64,000 nucleotides of DNA from Flavobacteriaceae bacterium PS02293 (GTDB lineage Bacteria > Bacteroidota > Bacteroidia > Flavobacteriales > Weeksellaceae). The notes beneath the pieces are model-generated. The model saw only the letters and a program-made list of their open reading frames with translations. It did no database searches and was not told the origin of the DNA. Positions 18,784 through 28,386 of the stretch are shown here, piece after piece. The stretch covers positions 248,001 to 312,000 of the forward strand of contig JASCOV010000004.1 of the NCBI GenBank assembly GCA_029960045.1. The letters are read 5' to 3'. Numbering within the stretch: the stretch's first letter is position 1; each line of letters begins with the position of its first letter. The position numbers and the translations under genes were made by a program.

Positions 18784-18819
18784 AAAAGACTTAATAATGA
18801 AAATTGTTAAGTCTTTTTT
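18784..18819 (+). terminator. Rho-independent terminator after GH105
   Basis: AAAAGACTTAA (18784-18794) pairs with TTAAGTCTTTTTT (18807-18819), a stem followed directly by T residues. It closes the eight-gene operon. Confidence 0.85.
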
Positions 18820-18987
18820 GTTGAGTTAATTGATGAAAAAATATGCTTAACGAAGGTCTTGAGATTGTTTTTAGGGAAATGAATTTAATTTAAATTGAAT
18901 TAAAATATACATAACTATCAATAAAATAGTGTTTTAAAAATCTGGATGAGACAATAGAAAAAACCTTATTTTTCAAAAAATTAAGCA

Positions 18988-19030
18988 TGACACTACAAGA
19001 TGCGCAATCGATTACATCTTTTTAATTTTC
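18988..19030 (+). promoter_or_regulatory. Shared RG-I regulon operator and -7 box, rhaT promoter
   Basis: TACAAGATG (18994-19002) is followed at +29 by TAATTTTC (19023-19030), identical to the -7 box of the pectate lyase promoter. A TGACA half-box lies 10 bases upstream of AGATG. The box is the most diverged of the eight; the exact spacing is what makes it convincing. Confidence 0.58.
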
Positions 19031-19052
19031 AAATTCAAGCAATACGAATATT

Positions 19053-20141
19053 ATGAATGCATTATTAGGAGTTTTATTTCATTTCTTAGGCGGATTTTCT
19101 TCGGGAAGTTTTTATTTACCCTACAAAAAAGTAAAAGGCTGGTCTTGGGAAACTTATTGGCTGATTGGAGGTGTTTTTTCCTGGATCATCGTTCCTCCGC
19201 TTGCTGCATTTCTCACGATTCCTGGTTTTTGGGAAATCATTCAGAATGAAAGTTCTTCTATTTTAGGACTGACGTTTTTGTTCGGGGCTTTGTGGGGAAT
19301 CGGCGGTTTTACTTATGGTTTAGGTGTTCGGTATTTGGGTGTTGCATTGGGAAGTAGTATTATTTTGGGACTTTGTATGGTTTTTGGATCATTGGTTCCG
19401 TCTATTTATTATGAATTTTCTCCTCAATCAGGAAAGGATAATATTGGATTAATGTTTTCCAGCAGTTGGGGACAGTTTGTTCTCTTAGGACTTTTGGTTT
19501 GTGTTATCGGAATTGTCATCAGTGGAAAAGCAGGAATGATGAAAGATAAAGAACTCCAAAGCGAATCTACAGATCCGCACGGTGTACAGGTTAAGACTGA
19601 ATATAAGTTTGGATTAGGATTAATAGTTTCTATTATCTCAGGTATTTTAAGTGCCTGTTTCAATTTTGGATTGGAAGCAGGAAAGTCTATGGCAATTGTT
19701 GCCAATGAAGCTTGGAAATTAGCAAATCCGGATCAGGGCGAATTTCTTTTTCAGAATAATGTCACTTATGTTGTTGTGCTTTGGGGTGGAATGGCGGTCA
19801 ATCTGATTGGCTGTTTATATTTGGCTTTTAAGAATAAATCTTACACCGATTATACCAAGAAAAATGTACCCACTTTCAAAAATATTCTTTTCTGCGCTTT
19901 AGCCGGAACAATGTGGTATCTGCAGTTTTTCTTTTACGGGATGGGAGAGAGTAAGATGGGAAATGGTGCTAGTTCGTGGATTTTGCATATGGCATTTATC
20001 ATTTTGATAGCCAATCTTTGGGGCGTCATTATTAAGGAATGGAAAGGTGTTTCCAGAAAAACGATTACTACAATTTCTTTAGGAATGTTCGTATTACTTG
20101 TATCGATTTTAATTGTAGGCTACGGAAATTCTTTACGATAG
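19053..20141 (+). CDS. rhaT: L-rhamnose/proton symporter RhaT
   Basis: This 362-residue, very hydrophobic protein has about ten membrane segments, the RhaT signature opening (GVLFHFLGGFSSGSFYLPYKKVKGWSWE) and GALWGIGGFTYGLGVRYLGVALG. The C-terminal half contains MWYLQFFFYGMGESKMG and SSWILHMAFII, which are highly typical. Length is slightly above the 344 residues of E. coli RhaT. It moves rhamnose across the inner membrane, linking periplasmic GH106 to the cytoplasmic Rha enzymes. It is monocistronic, between two terminators, with its own copy of the shared operator. Confidence 0.93.
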   Translation: MNALLGVLFHFLGGFSSGSFYLPYKKVKGWSWETYWLIGGVFSWIIVPPLAAFLTIPGFWEIIQNESSSILGLTFLFGALWGIGGFTYGLGVRYLGVALGSSIILGLCMVFGSLVPSIYYEFSPQSGKDNIGLMFSSSWGQFVLLGLLVCVIGIVISGKAGMMKDKELQSESTDPHGVQVKTEYKFGLGLIVSIISGILSACFNFGLEAGKSMAIVANEAWKLANPDQGEFLFQNNVTYVVVLWGGMAVNLIGCLYLAFKNKSYTDYTKKNVPTFKNILFCALAGTMWYLQFFFYGMGESKMGNGASSWILHMAFIILIANLWGVIIKEWKGVSRKTITTISLGMFVLLVSILIVGYGNSLR

Positions 20142-20168
20142 TATAATTTTTTCAATATCGGATATATC

Positions 20169-20198
20169 AAAGCGCTGATTTTTATCAGTGCTTTTTTT
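20169..20198 (+). terminator. Rho-independent terminator after rhaT
   Basis: AAAGCGCTGAT (20169-20179) pairs with ATCAGTGCTTTTTTT (20184-20198) around TTTT, with a T-run of seven. Confidence 0.9.
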
Positions 20199-20376
20199 CA
20201 TGTCTTCAAAACAGGCGAATTCATAAAATTAAAATTGCATAATTTGTCTGTTCTTTAACTTATAATCAATTATTAGTCTTTAAAAATAATTAATTATAAT
20301 GTTGTTTTATTAGTTGTAATTTAATTTTTAGATAACATTAAGTGTAAAAAAATCATTTAAATTAATATTTTGATGA

Positions 20377-20423
20377 TGCAGGATATTGCAGGATGCCTAA
20401 CTATTTGTAACGATGTAGTATTG
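20377..20423 (+). promoter_or_regulatory. Shared RG-I regulon operator and -7 box, first susCD promoter
   Basis: The box occurs twice, as TGCAGGATA (20377-20385) and TGCAGGATG (20387-20395), a clean direct repeat with a 10-bp period. TAGTATTG (20416-20423) begins 29 nt after the second copy. This is the clearest site of the set. Confidence 0.75.
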
Positions 20424-20552
20424 TGATAGTAATTTTAACATTAATAAAAATTAATATATGTCAATTATCATATATGATTTTTCAGTACTATTCATCAAGA
20501 TTGATCAACTTAAATTTTATAGTACTCTTTTCTAACAAATTAATATTAACCC

Positions 20553-23462
20553 ATGAAGAAATCTGTAATATCACTGAGTATTTTACTTAGTACCACTGGT
20601 TTTGCCTTTGCTCAGGAAACAAAAACGAATGACAAGGACAGTCTCAAAACAAATAATAAAACTAAAGATATAGAAGAAGTTGTTATCATTGCTTATGGTT
20701 CTCAGAAGAAAGGAGAGGTTACCGGTGCTGTGGGCAAAGTCGATACCAAAAGTTTCAAAGACAGACCTATTGCAAGAGTAGATCAAGCTCTTACTGGTCA
20801 GATTGCTGGTGTAAAGACACGGGCAACTACCGGAAAACCTGGTGAGCCTATGGAAGTAAGGGTTCGTGGAACTGCTTCTATATCAGCAAATAATTCACCA
20901 GTCTATGTGGTCGATGGAATGGTTGTAGATGATATTGCGAATATTGCACCAGATGATGTGCAATCGATTGATGTATTGAAAGATGCTGCTTCTACGGCAA
21001 TGTATGGGTCAAGAGGATCTAACGGAGTTATCATAGTTACCACCAAAAAAGGAACATCCGGAAAACCTGCTTTCAGTTTTTCTCAATATTATGGTGTACA
21101 GACTATCGAGAAAAAACTGGATATTATGACCAGTGCAGAGTGGATTGATTATGTGACGGAAGCAACCAATAAGAAATGGGTAGCTCTTAATCCGGCTCTC
21201 AATTCTGCATCTGACAGTTATGATGTAAGAGCGAAGTATTTTAATCTCGCCAATAATTATGATTATAACCTTGCCAATATCAACTATATGATTGACCCGA
21301 GATGGGGAACAAATCAAGTTGCAAGTATAGATTGGCAGGATGAATTTTATCGTCCGGCATCCATCCAAAGTTACCAAATAGGAGTGCAGGGAGGCAGTAA
21401 GAATGCAAAATATGCGATCTCTGCAGGATATTTTGATCAGGAAGGTTTGGCAATCAACACAGGTTTCAGAAGATTTAATCTGAGTGCGGTTGTTGATATC
21501 AATTTGAGTGATAAATGGAAAATAGGAGTTTCATTACGTCCAAGCTACTCACAGAGTTACGGAGAGACAGTTGATGGAAAAGACAATCTTGCCCACAAAA
21601 TGCTTTCTATGGTTCCGATTGCAGAAAATTCGGCAGGTGTTTATACCAATTTCTGGAAAAATACACGATACAGATGGGCCGGTTCTACACAGAGTCCAAT
21701 TGGATTGATGGAAAATACAACCAATGATACCAATGAGTTTAGACTATTGTCTAGCTTGTATATGTCTTACGATATTTTGCCAGGTCTTAACTTTAAAATT
21801 TCCGGAGGTGCGACCAATAACTTTAATTTAAATAATGGATATATTCCCACTTTTGACTTAATTACAAATATTCCTGGACAGGTAAGTATTGCCAGCCGCA
21901 GAACAACCAATTATAATCGCTATTTGGGAGAAGCATTACTAAATTATAAAAAAACTTTCGGAGATCACAGTATTGCTGCCATTGCTGGTTACAGTGCTGA
22001 GAATTACAGAGTGACAGCTCAGTATAACAGAAACAAAGGTTTTGCTAATGATGATCTGAAAACCTTTAATTTCACACAGTCGGCATCAGTTCTTAACTCA
22101 GAATATACAGCTTCAGAATGGATGTTGGTTTCTATGTTTGGACGTGTGAATTATGACTATCAGAAAAAATATATGTTATCTGCAAGTATCCGCAGAGATG
22201 GTTCTTCCAGATTTGGGTGGAACAACCTTTGGGGAACATTCGCAGCATTTGGAGGTGCCTGGAACGTATCTCAGGAGAATTTTCTAAAAGATTCCAGTTG
22301 GCTGAGCAATATGAAATTCCGATACAGCTGGGGTGAGAATGGAAATAATTCGATTGGTGAGTATAGAGCGTTTGGAACTTTGGCAGGTGGAAACTATTCA
22401 TTTGGTGGTGCTTTATCAAATGGCTTGATTCCAAATACAATTCCAAATCCTAATCTGACTTGGGAAAAAACACAATCATCAGATTTCGGATTTGAATTGG
22501 GATTATTCAATAGAATAGATTTTACAGCAGATTATTATATCAAGAAAACCAATGACCTTCTTTTACAACAACCAATTCCATCCGTAACTGGTTACAATAC
22601 AATGTGGAAAAATGTTGGCTCTGTTGAAAATAAAGGTATTGAACTAGATATTAGCACGAAGAATTTTGTTGGTGAATTTAGATGGAATACCTCGGCGAAT
22701 ATTGCATTCAATAATAACAAAGTACTACAATTAGGTACTGATAATGCACCTATTTATACAGGTTTCAGTAATACTACAAATATTATCCAAGTAGGTCAGG
22801 AACTCAATGCTTTTTATCTTTATAAGGCAATAGGCATACTCTCAAGTGCAGACATCGCCAATGCAAGTGTTGCCAAAACAAGTGGCGCTATCGCAGGAGA
22901 TGTAAAATATTTTGATTACAACGGCGATGGCAAAATCGATGACAAAGACCGTCATATCATCGGAGGTCCAACACCCGATTATTATTGGGGTTTAACCAAT
23001 ACATTCTCATATAAAAGCTTCGACCTTTCTGTGTTTTTTCAAGGTCAGCAAGGTGGTTACAGTTATGCGCTCTTAGGACGTGCAATAGATCGCCCTGGGA
23101 TGGGAACATTGAATAATGCAATGGGTAATTGGGCAAACCGTTGGCAGTCGGATGAAAATCCTGGAGATGGTAAAACACCTAGGTTAGATGGTACTACAGG
23201 AAGTCTTTTGGATACGAGATGGCTTTATGATGCAAGTTATATTCAGTTGAAAAATATCACATTAGGTTATAACTTTTCCCCTGATCTAATCAGCAAATTA
23301 AGAATTTCCAATCTTAGACTTTATGTGAGTTTGGAGAATGTTTGGAGAAAGGATAATTATTACGGTGGTTATAACCCGGAATCTGTACAGTCAGACGGAA
23401 CCGATTATGGAGCGTATCCCAATGCCAAAGTTTATATGATGGGACTAAACTTTAACTTCTAA
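20553..23462 (+). CDS. susC: SusC/RagA-type TonB-linked outer-membrane transporter 1
   Basis: This 969-residue protein has a signal peptide (about 1-20, FAFAQ), a short linker with a TonB-box-like DIEEVVIIAYGSQKK, and a plug domain (VRVRGTASISANNSPVYVVDGMVVDD; SIDVLKDAASTAMYGSRGSNGVIIVTTKKG). A long beta-barrel ends in MMGLNFNF. The CarboxypepD_reg-like domain that often precedes the SusC plug is absent. With SusD it should import RG-I oligosaccharides using TonB energy. The susD gene begins 13 bases after the stop. The shared operator lies about 160 bases before the start, so it belongs to the RG-I/rhamnose regulon. Confidence 0.94.
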   Translation: MKKSVISLSILLSTTGFAFAQETKTNDKDSLKTNNKTKDIEEVVIIAYGSQKKGEVTGAVGKVDTKSFKDRPIARVDQALTGQIAGVKTRATTGKPGEPMEVRVRGTASISANNSPVYVVDGMVVDDIANIAPDDVQSIDVLKDAASTAMYGSRGSNGVIIVTTKKGTSGKPAFSFSQYYGVQTIEKKLDIMTSAEWIDYVTEATNKKWVALNPALNSASDSYDVRAKYFNLANNYDYNLANINYMIDPRWGTNQVASIDWQDEFYRPASIQSYQIGVQGGSKNAKYAISAGYFDQEGLAINTGFRRFNLSAVVDINLSDKWKIGVSLRPSYSQSYGETVDGKDNLAHKMLSMVPIAENSAGVYTNFWKNTRYRWAGSTQSPIGLMENTTNDTNEFRLLSSLYMSYDILPGLNFKISGGATNNFNLNNGYIPTFDLITNIPGQVSIASRRTTNYNRYLGEALLNYKKTFGDHSIAAIAGYSAENYRVTAQYNRNKGFANDDLKTFNFTQSASVLNSEYTASEWMLVSMFGRVNYDYQKKYMLSASIRRDGSSRFGWNNLWGTFAAFGGAWNVSQENFLKDSSWLSNMKFRYSWGENGNNSIGEYRAFGTLAGGNYSFGGALSNGLIPNTIPNPNLTWEKTQSSDFGFELGLFNRIDFTADYYIKKTNDLLLQQPIPSVTGYNTMWKNVGSVENKGIELDISTKNFVGEFRWNTSANIAFNNNKVLQLGTDNAPIYTGFSNTTNIIQVGQELNAFYLYKAIGILSSADIANASVAKTSGAIAGDVKYFDYNGDGKIDDKDRHIIGGPTPDYYWGLTNTFSYKSFDLSVFFQGQQGGYSYALLGRAIDRPGMGTLNNAMGNWANRWQSDENPGDGKTPRLDGTTGSLLDTRWLYDASYIQLKNITLGYNFSPDLISKLRISNLRLYVSLENVWRKDNYYGGYNPESVQSDGTDYGAYPNAKVYMMGLNFNF

Positions 23463-23475
23463 AATTTTAAAAAAA

Positions 23476-25011
23476 ATGAAAACTTATAATACCAAAAGAT
23501 CCTTTTTACAATTAAACAGCAAGATCATAACAAAGACTTTCCTTATAGGAACATTAATGTTGGGAATGGTAAGCTGTGAAGATGATCTAAGATTGGAACC
23601 GGAAAATAATATTACCCAAAACTCTTTTTATACTACAGAATTACAAATCAATCAGGCTTTATCAGGCGTTTATTCTGCAATGATAAACTCTTCATCCAGA
23701 GGAGGATATGATGTTAATTTTTATCTCTTGGCATCAGAAGTCAGATCGAATAACTATACGGCACTTTCACAAAACGGAAATAGAGATTATTATGCAATCA
23801 ACCGTTTTCAGGACACTTCCTCTACTGAAGAAATGGGAATCCTTTGGGATGATGCCTATCAGCTTATCTCTTATGCCAATGTGATCCTGTCAAGAATTGA
23901 TGCCGTTCCTTTTGCAGATCCGGCAACTAAAGAACAATACCGTTCCGAAACCCGCTTTTTGAGAGCTTATGCTTATTTTGAGTTGATGCGTACTTTTGGA
24001 AAAGTGCCGTTGATAGATCATCCTGTAAGTCCGGAAGAAGCTGTAAAAATACAGAGAACAGATTTGGCTACACTATATAGTTTCATCACGTCAGAAATTG
24101 AGGCTTCAATAGATGGACTGAAAGATACTTATGATGCTAAAAATAAGGGCAGAATTACCAAGGCAGCAGCTAACGCAATGCTTGGCCGTATCTATCTTAC
24201 TGGTTCTGGTTATCCTCTTAATAATAGTGCCTATGTGGAAAAAGCTAGAGTTAATCTATTGGCTGTCATTCAAAAGGAAGGTCAATATGTAACTTTTGCA
24301 CCAACTTATGCAGACTTGTTCAAAAGTGCTAATGATAACAAATACCATCTTTTTGAGATCCAGCATATCAGTGGTGGTTTGTCACAGGGATCTTATTTAC
24401 CAAGTTATGTTTCTCCTAATTTTGGTGTAAACGATCCATATTATAATCCGCAAAGTAGTTTATACAGCTCAGGCGAATTAGGTGTTTCCCAATCACTTAT
24501 CAATTCTTATGAGGCTGGAGATCTTAGATTGCCATTAACTATCAAAACATCATTCATTGCACAAAATGGACAGCCGGATAATCAAAACTTTTTTGTGAAA
24601 TTCCGTGAAAAGGGAATTGTTATTACAAACAGATATGACTGGCCAATTAATTTTCCAATAATCAGGTATGAAGATGTTTTATTAATGTATGCTGAAGTTC
24701 TTAATACTCAGGGCAACACACCAGCTGCTGTTCCATTTATCAACAGAATACGTTTGAGAGCTGGTCTTCCTGCGCTTTCCACTTCATTGTCAAGTGCTGA
24801 TTTTACTACAGCTCTACGTAGAGAACGCAGATCTGAGTTTGCTGGCGAAGGTGTATATTGGCATGATCTTGTACGTTGGAATATCGGAGTAGCTGTTATC
24901 AATCAAGCAGCTGCAGCTTTGAATTATAATTATACAATTACTACAAATGATTATCTGTATCAAATTCCACTATCTCAAGTACAAGTGGCTGGATATGAGC
25001 AAAATCCATAA
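23476..25011 (+). CDS. susD: SusD/RagB-type glycan-binding lipoprotein 1
   Basis: This 511-residue protein has a lipobox ending at Cys34 (MVSC), followed by EDD, an acidic patch typical of surface-exported Bacteroidota lipoproteins. The N-terminal SusD-like part shows LEPENNITQNSFYTTE, WDDAYQLISYANVILSRID and RSETRFLRAYAYFELMRTFGKVPLI. The C-terminal RagB/SusD part has IRYEDVLLMYAEVLN, INRIRLRAGLPAL, RRERRSEFAGEGVYWHDLVRW and YQIPLSQ. The TPR-like fold forms the lid on the SusC barrel. It is co-transcribed with the upstream susC and ended by a strong terminator. Confidence 0.95.
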   Translation: MKTYNTKRSFLQLNSKIITKTFLIGTLMLGMVSCEDDLRLEPENNITQNSFYTTELQINQALSGVYSAMINSSSRGGYDVNFYLLASEVRSNNYTALSQNGNRDYYAINRFQDTSSTEEMGILWDDAYQLISYANVILSRIDAVPFADPATKEQYRSETRFLRAYAYFELMRTFGKVPLIDHPVSPEEAVKIQRTDLATLYSFITSEIEASIDGLKDTYDAKNKGRITKAAANAMLGRIYLTGSGYPLNNSAYVEKARVNLLAVIQKEGQYVTFAPTYADLFKSANDNKYHLFEIQHISGGLSQGSYLPSYVSPNFGVNDPYYNPQSSLYSSGELGVSQSLINSYEAGDLRLPLTIKTSFIAQNGQPDNQNFFVKFREKGIVITNRYDWPINFPIIRYEDVLLMYAEVLNTQGNTPAAVPFINRIRLRAGLPALSTSLSSADFTTALRRERRSEFAGEGVYWHDLVRWNIGVAVINQAAAALNYNYTITTNDYLYQIPLSQVQVAGYEQNP

Positions 25012-25034
25012 TCATAATTGATGATAAAATCTTT

Positions 25035-25072
25035 AAAAAAACGGAGAATAAATTTCATTCTCCGTTTTTTTT
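25035..25072 (+). terminator. Rho-independent terminator after first susCD pair
   Basis: CGGAGAAT (25042-25049) pairs with ATTCTCCG (25057-25064), flanked by an A-run and a run of eight T. It is probably bidirectional in form. Confidence 0.92.
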
Positions 25073-25235
25073 GTTTTAAAATTCAAATAAATGAGAAATG
25101 TGTATTGAATTAGGTAAATGATGTTAAATAAATAATCGTAATAATCGTGCATAAATTAACAATATTAATAATTAAATTTATTTTTAATTAATTGATTTTC
25201 AATACTTAAAACTATTTTGTGTTTTTTTTAACAAT

Positions 25236-25282
25236 TGCAGGATAAGGCAGGATGCGAGAATTTGTGTAAGACTGTACTTTGG
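25236..25282 (+). promoter_or_regulatory. Shared RG-I regulon operator and -7 box, second susCD promoter
   Basis: TGCAGGATA (25236-25244) and GGCAGGATG (25246-25254) form a direct repeat with a 10-bp period. TACTTTGG (25275-25282) begins 29 nt after the second copy, exactly as at the first susCD promoter. Confidence 0.75.
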
Positions 25283-25328
25283 TGACATAATAAATTAGTG
25301 TAAATAAAATTTAAATAAAAATTAATAT

Positions 25329-28300
25329 ATGTCTTTAATAATTAAACACAAGGATGTGAAGAGAATAGTGTTTCCTGCACTATTACTTTCGTCAGGTTTC
25401 CTCTGGGGACAAAAGGCAGTAAGTGATACTGCTAAAGTGGCAACTAAAGATATTGACGAAGTCGTTATCATCGGTTACGGATCTGTAAAAAAATCAGATC
25501 TTACAGGATCGGTATCTTCAGTTTCTGCAAAAGATTTGGCTGCGACTCCTGCAATGAATGCTTTACAGGCATTACAAGGTAGAGCTGCAGGTCTTAACAT
25601 CGTAACGGCTGGTGGTGCTCCTGGAGCAGGTGCTAACGTTACTGTCCGTGGTGGTGCATCTATCACGCAAGGTACAGAACCGCTTTACATTGTGGATGGT
25701 TTCCAGCTAGACAACGCTTTGAACATCATCAATCCTAATGACATCGAAAGTATAGATGTATTGAAAGGTGCTTCTGCAATAGCAATTTATGGTGCACGTG
25801 GATCCAACGGTATTATCGTGATTAAAACAAAAAGTGGTAAAAAAGGAAAAACTACGATCAACTATAACTCTTTTATGAGTTTTGACATGCTTTCCAAGAA
25901 ACTGGATATGGTTTCAAATGCTGAGCAATATGTGAAATACCAATATGAATTGGCTCAATTAGGAGGAAAAGCGGCACAATGGAGTAATGTTTTTGACAAT
26001 AGTTTGGGTACAGATTCTCCGGGATTTTACACAGGTGTTTTCAACAGAATCAACAACCGTTATGCAACGGCGCCTACTTTGGACTGGCAGGATAAAGTAA
26101 TTGGAGGTACTGGAATGACTCAAAATCAAAACGTGAATGTTTCGGTTGGCAATGAGAAAACACAGGCCTTCATCAGTTATAACTATAACAAGCAACAAGG
26201 TATTCTTGCTAATCACGATGAGACTCGTAACTCATTACGTGCTAATATTAAGTCTGAACTTTATAAAGGTTTAAGAGTAGATTTTGGTTCGATGTTCACT
26301 TCCAATTCTGTGAATGGAGGCGGATCATTTGGGGGAATGAAAAAAATACTTCTTCAGCCAATCACTGGAGGAACCAAATTTACTTTGGATCAATTATATA
26401 ATACACAAACTTATGGCGATTTCTCAGGTTTCGATTCTACTTTCGATACAGAAAATCCCTATATAGAAAATAATGCTTCTACAAGTAATAAACGTTCACG
26501 TTCATTTGTTGCTAATGCAGGTATTGAGTTTGATTTCCTTAAAAATTTCACACTCAGAACTTCAGGTCAATATACCTGGAATAGCAGCAAATCTATGGCG
26601 TTTTCTGATGAGAACTCCAGATCATTTCTTACAGATCCTGTAAACACTGGAATCAATGGAAGTATAGGTAATAGTGAATCTTACAGTTACCAGATTACCA
26701 ATACCGTAACATATAATAATACTTTTGCAGACAAGCATAATGTGACTGTCCTTGCGGGTACAGAAACGATATATGGAGCATCTGAAAGCAGCAGTATGTC
26801 ACTTATTAAATTTCCTCCATTAGTAAATTTTGGACTTGATCAGATTGATAATGCTACGGTAAGAGATAAAAGTGCAGACAGACCAGCTCCTGTAACTATG
26901 CTTTCGTACTTTGGACGTGTCAACTATAATTACGACAATCGTTATTTATTAACAGGAACTATACGTTATGATGGAACCTCAAAATTTTATAAAGATAACA
27001 GATGGGGCGCTTTTCCTTCTGTAGCTGCAGCTTGGCGTGTATCTCAGGAAAGTTTCTGGAAAAATCATAAGATTAATGACATTGTCAATGATTTGAAGTT
27101 CCGTTTTGAATATGGGGAAACTGGAAATAATGATGTTCCAAGCAACTTATGGAGAACCAATGTGGTACTGACTGACTACCCATTGAATAACACAATCGGT
27201 AACCCAGCATATGTTACCAGCTCAACTTATGGGAATATCGACCTGCAATGGGAAGCTATGAAAGCAACAAATATTGGGGTGGATTTAGCTTTATTTAATA
27301 ATAGAGTTAAGCTAACTTCTGAATATTATAAAAATGATGTGACCAACATGTTGCTATTAAGCATACTTCCGGCTCATACAGGTTATTCCAACCAATACCA
27401 AAATATTGGGACAATGAGTAATACAGGTTATGAATTCACACTTAACACTGTCAATCTAAAATCTGAGAACTTAAGATGGACAACGGATGCCAATATCGGT
27501 TTTAACAAATCTAAAGTAACTTCTCTTGATAGTGGAAGAGACTTCAGAACATTTTCTGTAGGAAGTAACAGAGGTGGCCAGGTAACTTATTATGCCACAG
27601 TAGGAGAGCGTTTAGGAGATATGTATGGCTATGTTTATCAAGGCATTTATACTACTGATGACTTTACCCAGGCTACAAACGGTACCCTTACATTGAAACC
27701 AGGTGTTGTAAAGCCAGCAACGGGAACGCCTAAACCAGGAGATATGAAATTTGCGGCAGACAATGAAGCGGGAGATCAGTTTACAAGAAAATTGGTAAAA
27801 ATAGGAAACGGTACACCTGACTTTATTGGAGGTATCAGTAATAATTTTTCTTACAAAGGTTTTGATTTAGCTGTATTTATGAAATTCAGTGTTGGTGGAG
27901 ATATTTATAATGCTACAAAACAGAGTTTGAGCCCGTATGCACTATATCAAAATGTACCTACAGAATTCGGAAATAATTATTACCATCTTATTGATCCTAA
28001 TACCGGTCAAGCAACGAATAATTTGGTTCGATTGAAAGAACTTAATCCAAATGAGAGTTCAAACCTTTGGAGTTTAAGTAATACAAATACCGCAAACATC
28101 ACTTATCCTTCGTCATATTATGTGGAAGATGGGTCTTATTTGAGAATAGCTCAGTTAACACTTGGTTATAGCTTGAATAAAGAATTTTTGCAGAGTATTT
28201 CGGTAGCTAATGCTCGTATTTATGTAACAGTTAATAACTTAGCAACCATTACAGGTTACTCTGGCTATGATCCTGAGGTATCAGCAGCAAGTGGTGTTTC

Positions 28301-28376
28301 AGTAACACCAGGATATGACAGCTCTGCTTATCCACGTTCAAGAAGTTATGTTCTTGGTATCAATTTAACTTTTTAA
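25329..28376 (+). CDS. susC: SusC/RagA-type TonB-linked outer-membrane transporter 2
   Basis: This 1015-residue protein has a signal-like N terminus (about 1-27, ending FLWGQ), linker DIDEVVIIGYGSVKKSDLTGSV, plug (VTVRGGASITQGTEPLYIVDGFQLDN; SIDVLKGASAIAIYGARGSNGIIVIKTKSG) and a barrel ending in YVLGINLTF. Like its neighbour it lacks the N-terminal CarboxypepD_reg-like domain. The two SusC proteins are clearly different outside the plug, so this is not a recent duplication; they may import different RG-I oligosaccharides. The susD gene starts 10 bases after the stop, and the operator lies about 75-90 bases upstream of the start. Confidence 0.94.
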   Translation: MSLIIKHKDVKRIVFPALLLSSGFLWGQKAVSDTAKVATKDIDEVVIIGYGSVKKSDLTGSVSSVSAKDLAATPAMNALQALQGRAAGLNIVTAGGAPGAGANVTVRGGASITQGTEPLYIVDGFQLDNALNIINPNDIESIDVLKGASAIAIYGARGSNGIIVIKTKSGKKGKTTINYNSFMSFDMLSKKLDMVSNAEQYVKYQYELAQLGGKAAQWSNVFDNSLGTDSPGFYTGVFNRINNRYATAPTLDWQDKVIGGTGMTQNQNVNVSVGNEKTQAFISYNYNKQQGILANHDETRNSLRANIKSELYKGLRVDFGSMFTSNSVNGGGSFGGMKKILLQPITGGTKFTLDQLYNTQTYGDFSGFDSTFDTENPYIENNASTSNKRSRSFVANAGIEFDFLKNFTLRTSGQYTWNSSKSMAFSDENSRSFLTDPVNTGINGSIGNSESYSYQITNTVTYNNTFADKHNVTVLAGTETIYGASESSSMSLIKFPPLVNFGLDQIDNATVRDKSADRPAPVTMLSYFGRVNYNYDNRYLLTGTIRYDGTSKFYKDNRWGAFPSVAAAWRVSQESFWKNHKINDIVNDLKFRFEYGETGNNDVPSNLWRTNVVLTDYPLNNTIGNPAYVTSSTYGNIDLQWEAMKATNIGVDLALFNNRVKLTSEYYKNDVTNMLLLSILPAHTGYSNQYQNIGTMSNTGYEFTLNTVNLKSENLRWTTDANIGFNKSKVTSLDSGRDFRTFSVGSNRGGQVTYYATVGERLGDMYGYVYQGIYTTDDFTQATNGTLTLKPGVVKPATGTPKPGDMKFAADNEAGDQFTRKLVKIGNGTPDFIGGISNNFSYKGFDLAVFMKFSVGGDIYNATKQSLSPYALYQNVPTEFGNNYYHLIDPNTGQATNNLVRLKELNPNESSNLWSLSNTNTANITYPSSYYVEDGSYLRIAQLTLGYSLNKEFLQSISVANARIYVTVNNLATITGYSGYDPEVSAASGVSVTPGYDSSAYPRSRSYVLGINLTF

Positions 28377-28386
28377 TATTTAGATC

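Larger units (their letters stand above)
20142..20552. other. Promoter region upstream of the first susC
   Basis: This 411-base gap contains the rhaT terminator at its left end and the shared operator at 20377-20423. The rest is AT-rich with no gene. The leader from the -7 box to the susC ATG is about 130 bases. Confidence 0.6.
25012..25328. other. Terminator and promoter region between the two susCD pairs
   Basis: This 317-base gap holds the terminator of the first pair (25035-25072) and the operator of the second pair (25236-25282). No gene is visible in it. Confidence 0.65.
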
